In this document: one piece after another, positions 8,899 to 18,660 of the stretch
Position numbering within the stretch: the first letter of the stretch is position 1
Layout: every line of letters starts with the position of its first letter
DNA from: Cutaneotrichosporon cavernicola
Lineage: Eukaryota; Basidiomycota; Tremellomycetes; Trichosporonales; Trichosporonaceae
Assembly (NCBI RefSeq): GCF_030864355.1
Contig: NC_083398.1
Location: 806,001-870,000 of the forward strand
DNA: 64,000 nt
Direction of reading: 5' to 3'
Position numbers and translations under genes: made by a program
The notes under the pieces: model-generated
The model's database searches: none
What the model saw: only the letters and a program-made list of their open reading frames with translations
Told to the model about the DNA's origin: nothing

Positions 8899-9894
8899 AT
8901 GGTCCGCAAACCGCAGAAGGGCCCGGCCCTAATCAACCGTGACCACCTCGAGCGCGCGCATTTCGCTCTCCAGGCCAGCGTGTTTCTTCAGGAGCTCGCT
9001 GCTTCCGCTTCTTCCGACTCCCTTCCCGCTCCGGACACGAAAGGGAAAGGGACAGGCCGCGAGACAGTGGCGGACTTTGCCCGCCTCGCGCAGAACAACA
9101 TGCGGTCTTTCCGCCGGTGGACGGTGCACAACCTTGTCAAGCTGTGAGTGATACTGCAGCTACTCACTTCAACTGGTTGAATTGCAGCTGTATCATTCCA
9201 CTAGTTGAATCCCAGTTACCGCTTCGATGTCGAGCTGGCTGACCCCAGCGACCCCTCCGTCAAGCATGCGCTGTGCGCTTGCAACACCGTCCTCGTCCCC
9301 GGCCTCACCGCGAGTGTCCGCGTACGCCCAAGCGCGGCACACGGGAACATTGTCCACACGACATGCGGATGTGGGCGCAGAGTCGGGGTGCCTGCGGCGC
9401 CATGTGGACCTAGCACAGACGGGGCACAGGCAAGAGAAGGCGGAGGGTCACTTGATGGGCCGGTACGAGGTGCTCGTCGGGCGCGCCTCGCTCGCAAGGT
9501 TCCATTCCACCGGAGAGAACGGGTTGGTGTCGACGACGACGTGGAGGAGCCGACGAAGAAGAAAAAGGCCAAGGTGGCGGGACCTCTACGAGAGGGACAC
9601 GTACTCTGGGCCGGAGGGGATCGGGTGAGCGGGTGGGGAGTGACGTCCGATGAGCCCCAAACCGCACCACTCGAGGAGGCGGACAGTTCACAGCCCGAGG
9701 CCCTGGCACAAGCGAAGCCCGCACCCCAACCGAAGCAACCACCCCAACCGAAGCAACCCAAACAGAAGAAGCAGAAGCAACAACCACAACAGCAGAAGCA
9801 GGCAGACCGAGGCCAGAAAAAGAAGGAGGAAAAGGAGAAGCAGGAGAAAGCCCTCACACCCGAAGAGCTCGAGGAGCTCGCGAACAACGGCTAG
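8899..9894 (+). CDS. RPR2: RNase P / RNase MRP subunit, Rpr2/Rpp21/Snm1 family
   Basis: Protein subunit of the ribonucleoprotein that matures tRNA 5' ends. Two exons, 8899-9143 and 9216-9894 (924 nt, 307 aa). The N-terminal helices carry the family motif NNMRSFRRWTVHNLVKL. The zinc-ribbon region follows (LCACNTVLVPGLTASVRVRP ... GNIVHTTCGCGRR), then the C-terminal piece LREGHVLWAGGDRVSGWG. After residue ~230 there is a Gln/Lys/Pro-rich tail with PKQ repeats and a charged KKKEEKEKQEKA end, unlike the compact human Rpp21. Both cysteine pairs are spaced C-x-C rather than the usual C-x-x-C. The stop is 21 bp from the stop of the convergent kexin gene. Confidence 0.85.
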
Positions 9895-9915
9895 TCTATG
9901 CATACATTGTCAATG

Positions 9916-12702
9916 CTATGGGCGGTCATCCACCGCGTCCTGCCAGCTCGAGCTGCTAATGTTGCTGGGCTCTACAAGTGGCGAAGTAGCCCTGGGTGAC
10001 CCAGTGCTGCTACGCGCAGGTGACTTGCCCTCGATGGCCTCCTCCTTGTCAGCCTCGTCGGCGTCAAAGAACGCCGCCTTCTCCGGATCGCCCGCATGCT
10101 CGTGATGCCCCGACCCCGAGCCGCTCGCCTCCGGTTCGTGTTCGTCGTCGTCCTCCAGGAAACGTTCGTGGTATCGGAGCGCAGTTGTCTCGTCCGCTTC
10201 ATCGTCGCTCGGCCCGTCCCCGAACGCATCGTACAGTTCTTTGCTCTCCTCTGCGCGACGCTTCCGGCGACCAACGAGGTTGAGCGGCACGTCGTCCGTG
10301 ACGGGAGCGTATGCACCACGGCTGCCGTCGGCAAGGCCCAGGGCAGCCGCACGCTTGCGACTACGGTACAGGAAGTAACCGCCACCGGCGAGAGCTGCAA
10401 GGAGAACGATGAGGAACGCGCCGCCGAGCCATGCCGAGTGCTTGCGCAGCGCGTCGATGCCGTCGAAGACGCCCACGGAAGCTGCGCCAGCAGACTCTGG
10501 ATCCACGTCCCCCCCGCTAGTGGGAGCGGGGTTGGGTTTAGCAGTAGGACCTGCCTCGCCGTGGTCGCCGGGGAGGAGGGCAGTCGGCTTGGGCTTCTGC
10601 GGGATGCTGTTGCCAGGCGCGTAATCGGCCGAGCCAGTCATCTCCTCGTCCATCTCACCAAACTCGGCCGGCATCCACTTCGTCGCCTTGGCCGCGTCGA
10701 TGGATGAACCCCACAGCTGCAGGCTCCACTGATTGAATCGCCCGGTGAAATCGGTTGAGCCTTGGTCGCGCACGTTGATCGTCCAGTTACCCACGGGGTC
10801 CTCGCCCCAGTGCTTGAGGCTCATAAACTTCCACCCCGCAAAGCCCCCCTCGTCCTCGTCGCGGTTGCGCGTCAATGCTAGCGTCGACGTGTGTCCTCCA
10901 GGTGAGGTAATCCCGACCTCGACGTGTCCGCGTCGCTGGTGCTCGATCCACACGCGCACCGTAACGTGCTCGAGCTTTTCAAAGTTCTCGTTATCGAGCA
11001 TTTCGCGGGTCACCTCGAATGAGGAGTAGACGCCCTCGTGTGTGAGGAAGCTGCCGTGGTGCGGCTCGGGGATGTCAACCCCAGGTTCGGGGATTCCCTC
11101 CGGCTCCGTCTCGCTCACTTCGCCGCGGATCACGTTCGAGTCGCCGTTCGGGGGGTCGGCTGACGGGAGTGTCGGGCGCAAGGGCGCCTCAGTATACGGC
11201 ACGTTGATGACGGGTGAGTCGAGCCACGCCTGCGGTTTGACGAGCTCCCAGGTCCGCGCGGCTTCGACGAACAGTCCCGCGTCCAGCTTGCCGTACCCAT
11301 ACTTGTACGAGTAGTTGCGCCCTGCCGCGGTGACCTCCCAGTCCTCGTCGTCCGCGTTGAGCATGACGGCGTTCTCGATTGCGAGATGTTGCACGTCGCG
11401 CCACGTGAGGTCAGGTCGCACCTGGAGGGCGAGCGCGAACACGCCAGCCGCCAGCGGCGCGGCGGCACTTGTGCCACCATGGCTGTGCGCACACTTGCCG
11501 TGCACATCGGTGGTGTGGATGAACTCGCTGCTTCCAGAAGAGGGTGCGACGATCATCATCGCCGAGCACATCTCTGAGTAATACGGGTGGTTGCCGAGGT
11601 GGTCGTACGCACCGACAGTGACGCTGAAGATGCTGTTAGTGTAACCGTCAAAGTTGCACTGGTCGCCTTTATGGGCGCCGTTGCCAGCCGCGAACACAAA
11701 GATCGAGCCCTTGCCTCCGCGGCCCTTGTTGACGCCGTTCACGATAGCCTTGAGAATCACATTGTTCGGCGCCTCCATGCTCTTGCCATCGTCAGGTGGT
11801 CCCCACGAGCAAGAGAAGATTTCGTTTTCCTGGTACTTGTAGTTGAGGGCGGCGGCTTCGTCTGCGTCCGTGATTGGGTCACTCAGAATGCGCAGGCCGG
11901 CAATCTTGGCCTTGTACGCGACGCCGACACCACATGCGTCGTTCGCACCCGCTGCGATCTCGCCACTACACCGCGTACCGTGCTGGTCGTCGGCCAGGCG
12001 GGGGCGTGGGTCGTCGTCCTGGTTGTTAAAGTTCCACGACCCCTCGGCATTGTAGTTCTCCTTCAGGTCCGGGTGTTCATAATCGATTCCGTCGTCGACG
12101 ACAGCGACCTTGACGCCCTCGCCGGTCACGCCCGCCGCCCAGAGTTTAGTGACGTTGAGTTCCCAGCGCGAGTCGCGCTTGTTCGCAAAGTGCCACTGCA
12201 TGTGGAGCTCGGGATCCTTGAGTCCCAGTTCGTTCTGTAAGAACAAGAGTTCGGTGTTGTCGAGCGTGATACCCTGCGCGTCGTCCTGCCGCTCATTCCA
12301 GCGCTTAAAGCTGTGCTGCGACCGCGACTGGTATTTTGGGGGCACGCGCTTGACCCGCTGCCGCTGCTCGAGGCGGGCCACGTCGCGGATACCTGTAGAG
12401 GAGCGACGACGATCTGATGACAATTGCCCCCAGCGCGCGAGGACGGGATCGCTTTCGCCGACTGCTGAACGTGCGCTCACCCCATGCGCCCGCCGCACAA
12501 CCCAGTAGCCTGCCAGCTCGCCTAGTGGCTCGACGATCTCGGCACCGAGCACCGCAGCAGACGACGCGGCCTCCTCGGGCGTGGCGGCATCGGGAAGCTG
12601 GAGGGTGTAGTAGGCGTGTGTGTCGTAGTTCTTGGGGACGGGGCCGGATGCGAGCGCCGATAAGGAGAGTAGGAGCGGCACAAAGGCCGAGAGAAGAAGC
12701 AT
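9916..12702 (-). CDS. KEX2: kexin, furin-like subtilisin protease of the late Golgi
   Basis: Calcium-dependent endoprotease that cuts secretory proproteins after dibasic sites. A single 928-codon exon. ATG at 12702 is chosen because the nine in-frame codons before it contain no ATG. Residues 1-19 form a signal peptide. The propeptide ends near RVKR (116-119), a self-cleavage site. The peptidase S8 domain holds catalytic Asp203 (AVVDDGID), His241 (DQHGTRC), oxyanion Asn341 (FAAGNG) and Ser412 (HGGTSAAAP). The P/Homo B domain follows, with VRVWIEHQRRGHVEVGITSP. A Pro-rich stalk leads to one membrane segment at ~756-778 (LGGAFLIVLLAALAGGGYFL) and an acidic cytosolic tail, as in Kex2 with its Golgi retrieval signals. 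No introns. Confidence 0.95.
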   Translation of the reverse strand: MLLLSAFVPLLLSLSALASGPVPKNYDTHAYYTLQLPDAATPEEAASSAAVLGAEIVEPLGELAGYWVVRRAHGVSARSAVGESDPVLARWGQLSSDRRRSSTGIRDVARLEQRQRVKRVPPKYQSRSQHSFKRWNERQDDAQGITLDNTELLFLQNELGLKDPELHMQWHFANKRDSRWELNVTKLWAAGVTGEGVKVAVVDDGIDYEHPDLKENYNAEGSWNFNNQDDDPRPRLADDQHGTRCSGEIAAGANDACGVGVAYKAKIAGLRILSDPITDADEAAALNYKYQENEIFSCSWGPPDDGKSMEAPNNVILKAIVNGVNKGRGGKGSIFVFAAGNGAHKGDQCNFDGYTNSIFSVTVGAYDHLGNHPYYSEMCSAMMIVAPSSGSSEFIHTTDVHGKCAHSHGGTSAAAPLAAGVFALALQVRPDLTWRDVQHLAIENAVMLNADDEDWEVTAAGRNYSYKYGYGKLDAGLFVEAARTWELVKPQAWLDSPVINVPYTEAPLRPTLPSADPPNGDSNVIRGEVSETEPEGIPEPGVDIPEPHHGSFLTHEGVYSSFEVTREMLDNENFEKLEHVTVRVWIEHQRRGHVEVGITSPGGHTSTLALTRNRDEDEGGFAGWKFMSLKHWGEDPVGNWTINVRDQGSTDFTGRFNQWSLQLWGSSIDAAKATKWMPAEFGEMDEEMTGSADYAPGNSIPQKPKPTALLPGDHGEAGPTAKPNPAPTSGGDVDPESAGAASVGVFDGIDALRKHSAWLGGAFLIVLLAALAGGGYFLYRSRKRAAALGLADGSRGAYAPVTDDVPLNLVGRRKRRAEESKELYDAFGDGPSDDEADETTALRYHERFLEDDDEHEPEASGSGSGHHEHAGDPEKAAFFDADEADKEEAIEGKSPARSSTGSPRATSPLVEPSNISSSSWQDAVDDRP

Positions 12703-13493
12703 GGTGCGCCCACCGTCCGATCCGATCAAGCTGAGAGGGGTATAAACGATGACTGGTCAAGTTGGAGAGGGTTTACAGAGGAGATAAATGGGAAAAGTGT
12801 GATGTACAAGATCCAATGTGTACGTGGACTGTTGTACTTTGGAAGTGGCTGTGAGAGTTCCAGGGCCAGCCAAGTATGAGATCGCCACCCGGATGAGACG
12901 GGACCAGACCTTAGTGCATCCATCCCTTTTTCTCTCCCCCTGTATCTTCTACCATTTCTGCCGCACCAAGCGATGGTCATGTAAAGTGCATGTGCGAGTT
13001 AGAATTACCTAACTGCCCACTCTCGGTTGCATCCCGTTGATGGGTAAACGCCAGTTCGAAGTTGAAGAAGTGGGTGGCGGCAAAGCCAAAGTGCTGAACG
13101 CGTAGCGTGTGCCACGCCACTGCCGGGTCGCCGCGGGGCTGGAATCAGGGTATCACGGGTCTCGCCGCAGTGGAATCTCGCTGCTGTTGCTGCAAACGTT
13201 CAGGCCACCTGAATTGTAGCTGTGCATGCATACGCAGTACCACTCTGCATGCGCGTGCGTCTCCAGTGTCTCTCTTAAACGTCTCCTATGTCATGCACAG
13301 GTACCGAATCCTTTGTCGCTACATTGCACAGTTTATGCACGGATTAGATTTGGCCCCCAGCAGATGAATGGGGTTGAAAGGGGAAGAGGTGCCACACAAG
13401 CTAATGCCGCAATCACCGAAGGATCAGTCAGTCGCCACCTAGAATGTTCAAGTGGAGCATCATCACAATCTCGAGTCACTTACAACAAACGTC
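12703..13493. other. divergent promoter region between KEX2 and the SNW1 homologue
   Basis: No gene seen. CT-rich stretches lie near 12928-12960. Only short ORFs without similarity to known proteins. Confidence 0.5.
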
Positions 13494-15358
13494 ATGGCTG
13501 CCCTTGCTCGGTGAGTACCACAGCTTGTAACCCCAGCGTCGCTGACGCCAGTGCTCTCCCGCGCCCTGTACATGCGAGCGTCGAGGAGGAGGAGGCGCCG
13601 GTGCTCAAGACGCTCCCCAAGGCTAACATTCCTGTGTACGGCAAGCGCAAGGGATGGAAGCCGAGCAGCGAGGCCGACTTTGGCGGTGGCGGCGCGTACC
13701 CGGAGGTGAGTAGCTTGTGAACGCCGGCCTAGCTAACCCCAGTGCCATGTCGCGCAGTACCCGCTCGAGATGGGCCGCAAGAAGACGGCACCCGGGTCGA
13801 CAGTCGCCCTGCAGGTCGACGCAGACGGGACTGTGCGGTACGACGCGATTGCGCAGCAGGGCCGCGGATCTGGACAGCGCGTGCAGTCGAGCTTCAAAGG
13901 TGAGCTTTCATATGATGTAAGGAAGCTGACGTCAGACCTTGTTCCCTATGCTAACCGCACCGATGTGTCTGAGGACGACCGGGCCATGCTCCGTCCCGAC
14001 GAGGAATCGGTGAACGACACGACTGAGAGGACACGGCTGGCACTCGAGAAGATCACGCACGGCAAGATCAAGGCGGCGCAGCCCAAGCATGTGCCAAAGG
14101 CCAACGGCGACGCGACGTACATCCGCTACACCCCAGCTAACCAAGGCGCAGACAAGAGCAAACAGCGCATTATCAAGATGACTGAGGTGCAGGAGGACCC
14201 GCTGGAGCCGGCGCGCTTCAAGCACAAGAAGATCCCGCGAGGGCCAGGCTCGCCACCACCGCCCGTGATGCACTCGCCACCGCGCGCAATTACCAAGCAG
14301 GACCAGGCGGACTGGGACATCCCACCGTGCATCTCCAACTGGAAGAACAACAAGGGTTTCACGGTCCCGTTAGACAAGCGCCTGGCAGCCGACGGACGCG
14401 GGTTGCAGGACGTCGGGATCAACGACAACTTTGCCAAGTTTGCTGAGTCGCTGTTCGTGGCCGACCGTCATGCACGAGAGGAGGTGCGCGCTCGAGCGCA
14501 GATGCAGCAGCTCCTTGCGCAGAAGGAGAAAACGCAGAAGGAGGACAATCTGCGCCTCCTGGCCCAGAAGGCGCGCGAGGAACGGAGTGGGGGTGCTACT
14601 GGGTCTGGGGCACCGCGCGAGATCGCGGCACCGTCCCTGGGCGTCGGGCTCGGCGGGTACGCGAGCTCGGACGACGAGTCTGGGAGTGGCAGCGACGAGG
14701 AGTCTGATGATGAGGCGGCGGTTCGCGAGCGCGAGGCTGTGCGTGAGGAGAAGCGCCGGGAGCGCGAGAAGGAGCTACGCATGTCCAATATGGGCAACGA
14801 GCAGCGGGCCAAGATTCTCGCACGTGAGCAGAACCGCGACATCTCGGAGAAGATTGCTCTGGGCCTCGCCAAGCCCTCCGCGTCCAAGGAGACGCTGCTC
14901 GACTCGCGTCTGTTCAACCGCGAGTCTTTGGCAACTGGCTTTGGGGCGGACGACTCCAACAACCTGTACGACAAGCCGTTGTTTGCGGGTTCGACAGCGG
15001 CTGCGGCGATCTACCGGCCGCGCGGGAACGCGGGCAACGACGAAAGCTTCGGCGGCGGCACAGAGGAAGGCATCCGTGCCGAGTTGGAGAAGGACAGGTT
15101 CGCGCTTGGCAAGGCGACACGCGGCTTTGACGGTGCGGACAGCAGCGAGGTCCGCGATGGGCCTGTCCAGTTCGAGAAGGAGATCAGCCTGGACGGCACG
15201 GCTGACCCGTTCGGTGTCGAGCAGTTCCTTGACGCAGCTAAGCGTGGAGGCAAGCGTGCAGCAGCTGACGACGACCGGTGAGTGATGAGCGTGTATGCCA
15301 CAACTGAATCTCCGCTGACACCAGTGACGACGCGCGCAAGCGCCATCGCGAAGATTAG
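13494..15358 (+). CDS. PRP45: SNW-domain splicing factor (Prp45/SKIP/SNW1)
   Basis: Component of the activated spliceosome that bridges the Prp19 complex and transcription. Five exons: 13494-13510, 13552-13705, 13743-13899, 13936-15277 and 15325-15358 (1704 nt, 567 aa). The first exon is 17 nt. Key motifs are PYGKRKGW-like IPVYGKRKGWKPSSE, AQYPLEMGRKK, and the SNW core with GPGSPPPPVMHSPPR, PPCISNWKNNKGFTVPLDKR and NDNFAKFAESLFVADR. A charged helix, an acidic serine stretch (~residues 290-320) and the C-terminal FAL-GKATRGFDGADSSE region follow, then a basic end (DDARKRHRED). The intron 13900-13935 is 36 nt, a multiple of three, so the unspliced frame also reads through. It is treated as an intron because its removal restores SSFKDLVP as in the family. 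Confidence 0.95.
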
Positions 15359-18300
15359 TGATGGGAATGTGGCGAGTGACGAGATCTGCTGCCGGGGTGG
15401 TGCAGGAACATGTCGGCGGCGCGTCGCGCGTTCCTGCGATCCTGCGCGCCCTCGGACGCGGCGTGACTTTCTCCACGTGTTCGAGAGCTTGTCTTCCCGC
15501 CGTATGCCGTGACGTCTTGATCTCTGTGGTCAATTCGGTGATCAGGTGACCTTGTTTCGCCTCTTTTCCTCGCTTGTCTCTCCGCAAACGTCAGCACGTT
15601 ACATCGATGGCGTAAGTTTGATATTCTGGCCCCAGTAGCATAGTTGCATGTATTTGTATACGATAACTATACGACTGTAAACTCTAGCCTTGTATGCTTG
15701 TAACAACGAGCTCCGAGGGGCAAGGCACGGTCGCGGTCAGTCTGAAAGCCTCCCTTATCGGCTCAGGTCCGCGTTCCCCCGAGGTACAAACGATGCCAGA
15801 TACAGCCGTCATGTTCTTAAGCGGGGTGGGGGGAGTGGGGAGTGGGGAGTGGGGTGTGGGGTGTGGTGTGAGCAAACTCACAAGGGAGTGCTTCAGTATC
15901 AGAGAGGAGAGAATGTATCCGATGGAACTGACATGGCATCGACTCGGGCTCAACCCCATCTCTTCCCCGCCCCCAACATCTTGATTCCCCGCCTACCCGT
16001 TGCAGCTATGCACTATCGATCGTTTGCGTTTTCTTTTGCGTTGCGCTTGTGCTAGCATCTGAACCCTCGCGCACACTCTCGCAATATTCTCGTCACTCTT
16101 TGAGCTAGCGCTTGAAGAACAATGGCAGTTCAATAGTTTCAGGCACGGCAGATCAGCGGATGGGATCAGCGTTCAGGATCAGGATCGTTGGATCAGGCAA
16201 AGGTGTGAGGGCCGAGGCGCGAGGGCCGAGGGGCGATGGTGCGCGGCTTGGATTTGGGCTGGGGCTGGGGCTATTCAAATGATCAACTAAGATGCGGTGC
16301 ATGTGATTTCTCCCCGCACCCGAGGCCAGTTGAGATGCCTCCCGCATGTTCGCTTGGTACCTGCCGAGCTGCCCGAGTACTCGGAGAGCGCCCTTGTTGG
16401 CGTTTGTTAACTCGCCGAGCCGACTTCCGCACAGACACGAGACAGGGGGCCGCAGGTGGGAACGGCAAGCGCGGCAGGGGAGGCGGCACGGGCCCACGTT
16501 TCGTGTGCCTCGCTGCTCTGCTCTGTTAACAGCATCCAGCATGGTTATACTGATGGCTATGGACTTTCCGAATCCAACCCACTTACCCGGTGGTAGAGTG
16601 GGGGGGGCGAGAGGGAGAAGCAGCTGACGCTACGCTACAGCGCTCAGAGTGCAGAGCACGTACGTCCAGTCGCGCAGTCGCACGCTACCAGGGACGAAGC
16701 CAGGCACGATAGTTGTAGCCAATGAGTTGTTTGAACTGCAATGTAACTGCATGGGTCTACATGTCATGCATGGGACGAGAATGTAGAAAGCGTCCCGGTT
16801 ACCGTTAGTCGTCACAATGTGCCGATATGTGCGTGTCCTGTCAAAACGATAACATACCCTTTGTCCGTGCACTCAGGCACCACAACGTCGAGTTTGAGGC
16901 TCTCTCTTTACTCTCTCATGCTCAGAGCTCTCAGTCGCATTCTTACCCAATGGAATTAACACCTACGCAACCATGGTGCTCCACAAGCTCAAGGTGGGGC
17001 GTGCACAATTCACAAGGGAGAGCCGATAAGCAGAACCGTGCCTGCACGTCTCGGCCTTCATCGTCGTCTCCCTCTTTGCTTTGCATACTCTCTCACCTCC
17101 CATACCTCCCCCCGCCACCAACCCACGCCATCACGGCAGACGTCGTCCGTCCACTGGATGCGTCTACAACTGGTATTTGCGGTGCGGTGCGTTGCGTTGC
17201 TTTTCGTTGCGTTACTGGGTCAAACTCGTCGCGCGGTGGCGGGGTGGTGAGGCTGGCTTGGGTCTGGCCAGGCCTCGGGTTCCTTGAGAACCCTGCGGCC
17301 AAGGGTCGGCATCTTGAAGGCTCAGGCTGACCTACTGTGTTGAACGAGTTTGACGAGTTTCAGTCTATAATACATGCGTTGGAGAACGGGATTGGATTAT
17401 GTAACTGGCGTTACAGTACGAGTATTACGAGTTTGTTGTGCTTGCGTGATGGGTAGAGACGTGGCGAGCAAGAGCTACCAAAGGTTATTCGGCAGAGCAA
17501 GGTGCCAATGTTGATGTGGGAAGTGAGGATAACGAGTTGAGAGGGATGAAACAGGGCAGAGAACTCCTTCCAGTTCAAAGGGGTTCAAGAAAAGAGGGAA
17601 GGGGGGGGGAGAGAGGCAAGGGGCCGACCGACTGTGTGTGTTATCCCAATTCAGGCACATTCAGCCATATCAGCATGGCAAACTGTGAAAATTGCTTTAT
17701 TCAGCAATTGGTCGTCAAAGAGTATTCTCAGAGGCTTGAGGGGTAAAGTTGAATCAAGGGCAATATCCATGACTCAGTAGTCCCTGGATTCAGAGTGGGA
17801 GAGGATGACGACCTGTGCCTGAGAATGTTAGCCTGGTCAGACTGAATTAATATGATTGGTTGTTTTGCCAATCCTGGACCCCTTTGATCGCCCTGAGAAT
17901 CAGCGCCATCTACCCATCCTATTCAGGGGCATCTCCCTATTACCCCCCGCAACCCCCGCCTATATCCCCCGCCTCGCTGTTTTAGCTCCGACTTTGACTC
18001 AATCATTGCTTTGAGATGATTTAGTAGTCGTCTGATGCCTCTGATCCTTTGATCATGCTGTTGGTCGGCGGTCGCGTCACTCTTGGGCTCCCACGACCAT
18101 CCAGACCATTCAGACAACAGACAACAGACCAGATGACCTCGGTCCAACACGGGCTCTACCCCGCTCCGCTGACCTCTGTCGGGTGGATGAATTTCTCCCA
18201 CAAGGCCAGAGGGCTACAAGTCCACAGGGTTGGGTATCACACGCCATGTCGTCTCGCAGGCCCAGCTCACAGCTGTCAGACGCTCTCTACGCCCGACTGA

Positions 18301-18660
18301 GCAGGTGTCTTGCTGTTCCGTCTCACACTCACACAATCGCGCGCTCCCCCGACCTCTGGTCATTTGCCTATTACTGACCGGGGCGGGTGACATTGGACTT
18401 GGGAGTTTGGTTTCGGCCACTTGACAGGTATCGCCAGGTCGCCAGGTAACCCAAGGTGGTTGAGGTTGAGAGGTCAAGTCTACCCTGGTCGCCCCTGGAG
18501 GTTGAGAGTTTTGACTTTGGTCCTCTGTCCTCTTACCTCTAGTACCTGTAGTACCTGTAATACGTGAGGACTCTATCATCCCATCATCAACATACTTGTA
18601 CAGTACATGGTATCCTTTGTACAGTGTAGATTGATACAATCCCTTGTCACTTGACTTGTA
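15359..18660. other. gene-poor region, no supported gene
   Basis: About 3.3 kb holding only short ORFs with no recognisable domains. A guanine-rich tandem (GGGGAGT/GGGGTGT) occupies 15826-15870. GTTGCGTTGC-type repeats lie near 17185-17220, and Ctr/Ct-rich and TACCTGTAGTACC-like short repeats near 18540-18560. No tRNA, 5S rRNA or transposase reading frame was found by eye. Confidence 0.45.
15826..15870 (+). repeat. G-rich tandem repeat (GGGGAGT/GGGGTGT)
   Basis: Runs of four or more G at regular 7-bp spacing on the plus strand, which in principle could form a G-quadruplex. No gene context. Confidence 0.75.

Noticed and set aside
11587..12240. 217-codon plus-strand ORF inside the kexin gene
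   Set aside because: Antisense shadow of the conserved subtilisin domain. The kexin frame carries all catalytic motifs.
14775..15587. 270-codon minus-strand ORF over the SNW1 gene
   Set aside because: Antisense shadow of the SNW-domain exon and its 3' flank; no domain.
15826..15870. G-rich tandem considered as a telomere-like repeat or telomerase RNA template
   Set aside because: The units (GGGGAGT/GGGGTGT) do not match known Tremellomycete telomere repeats, and no template-like CCCCCTAA context was found.
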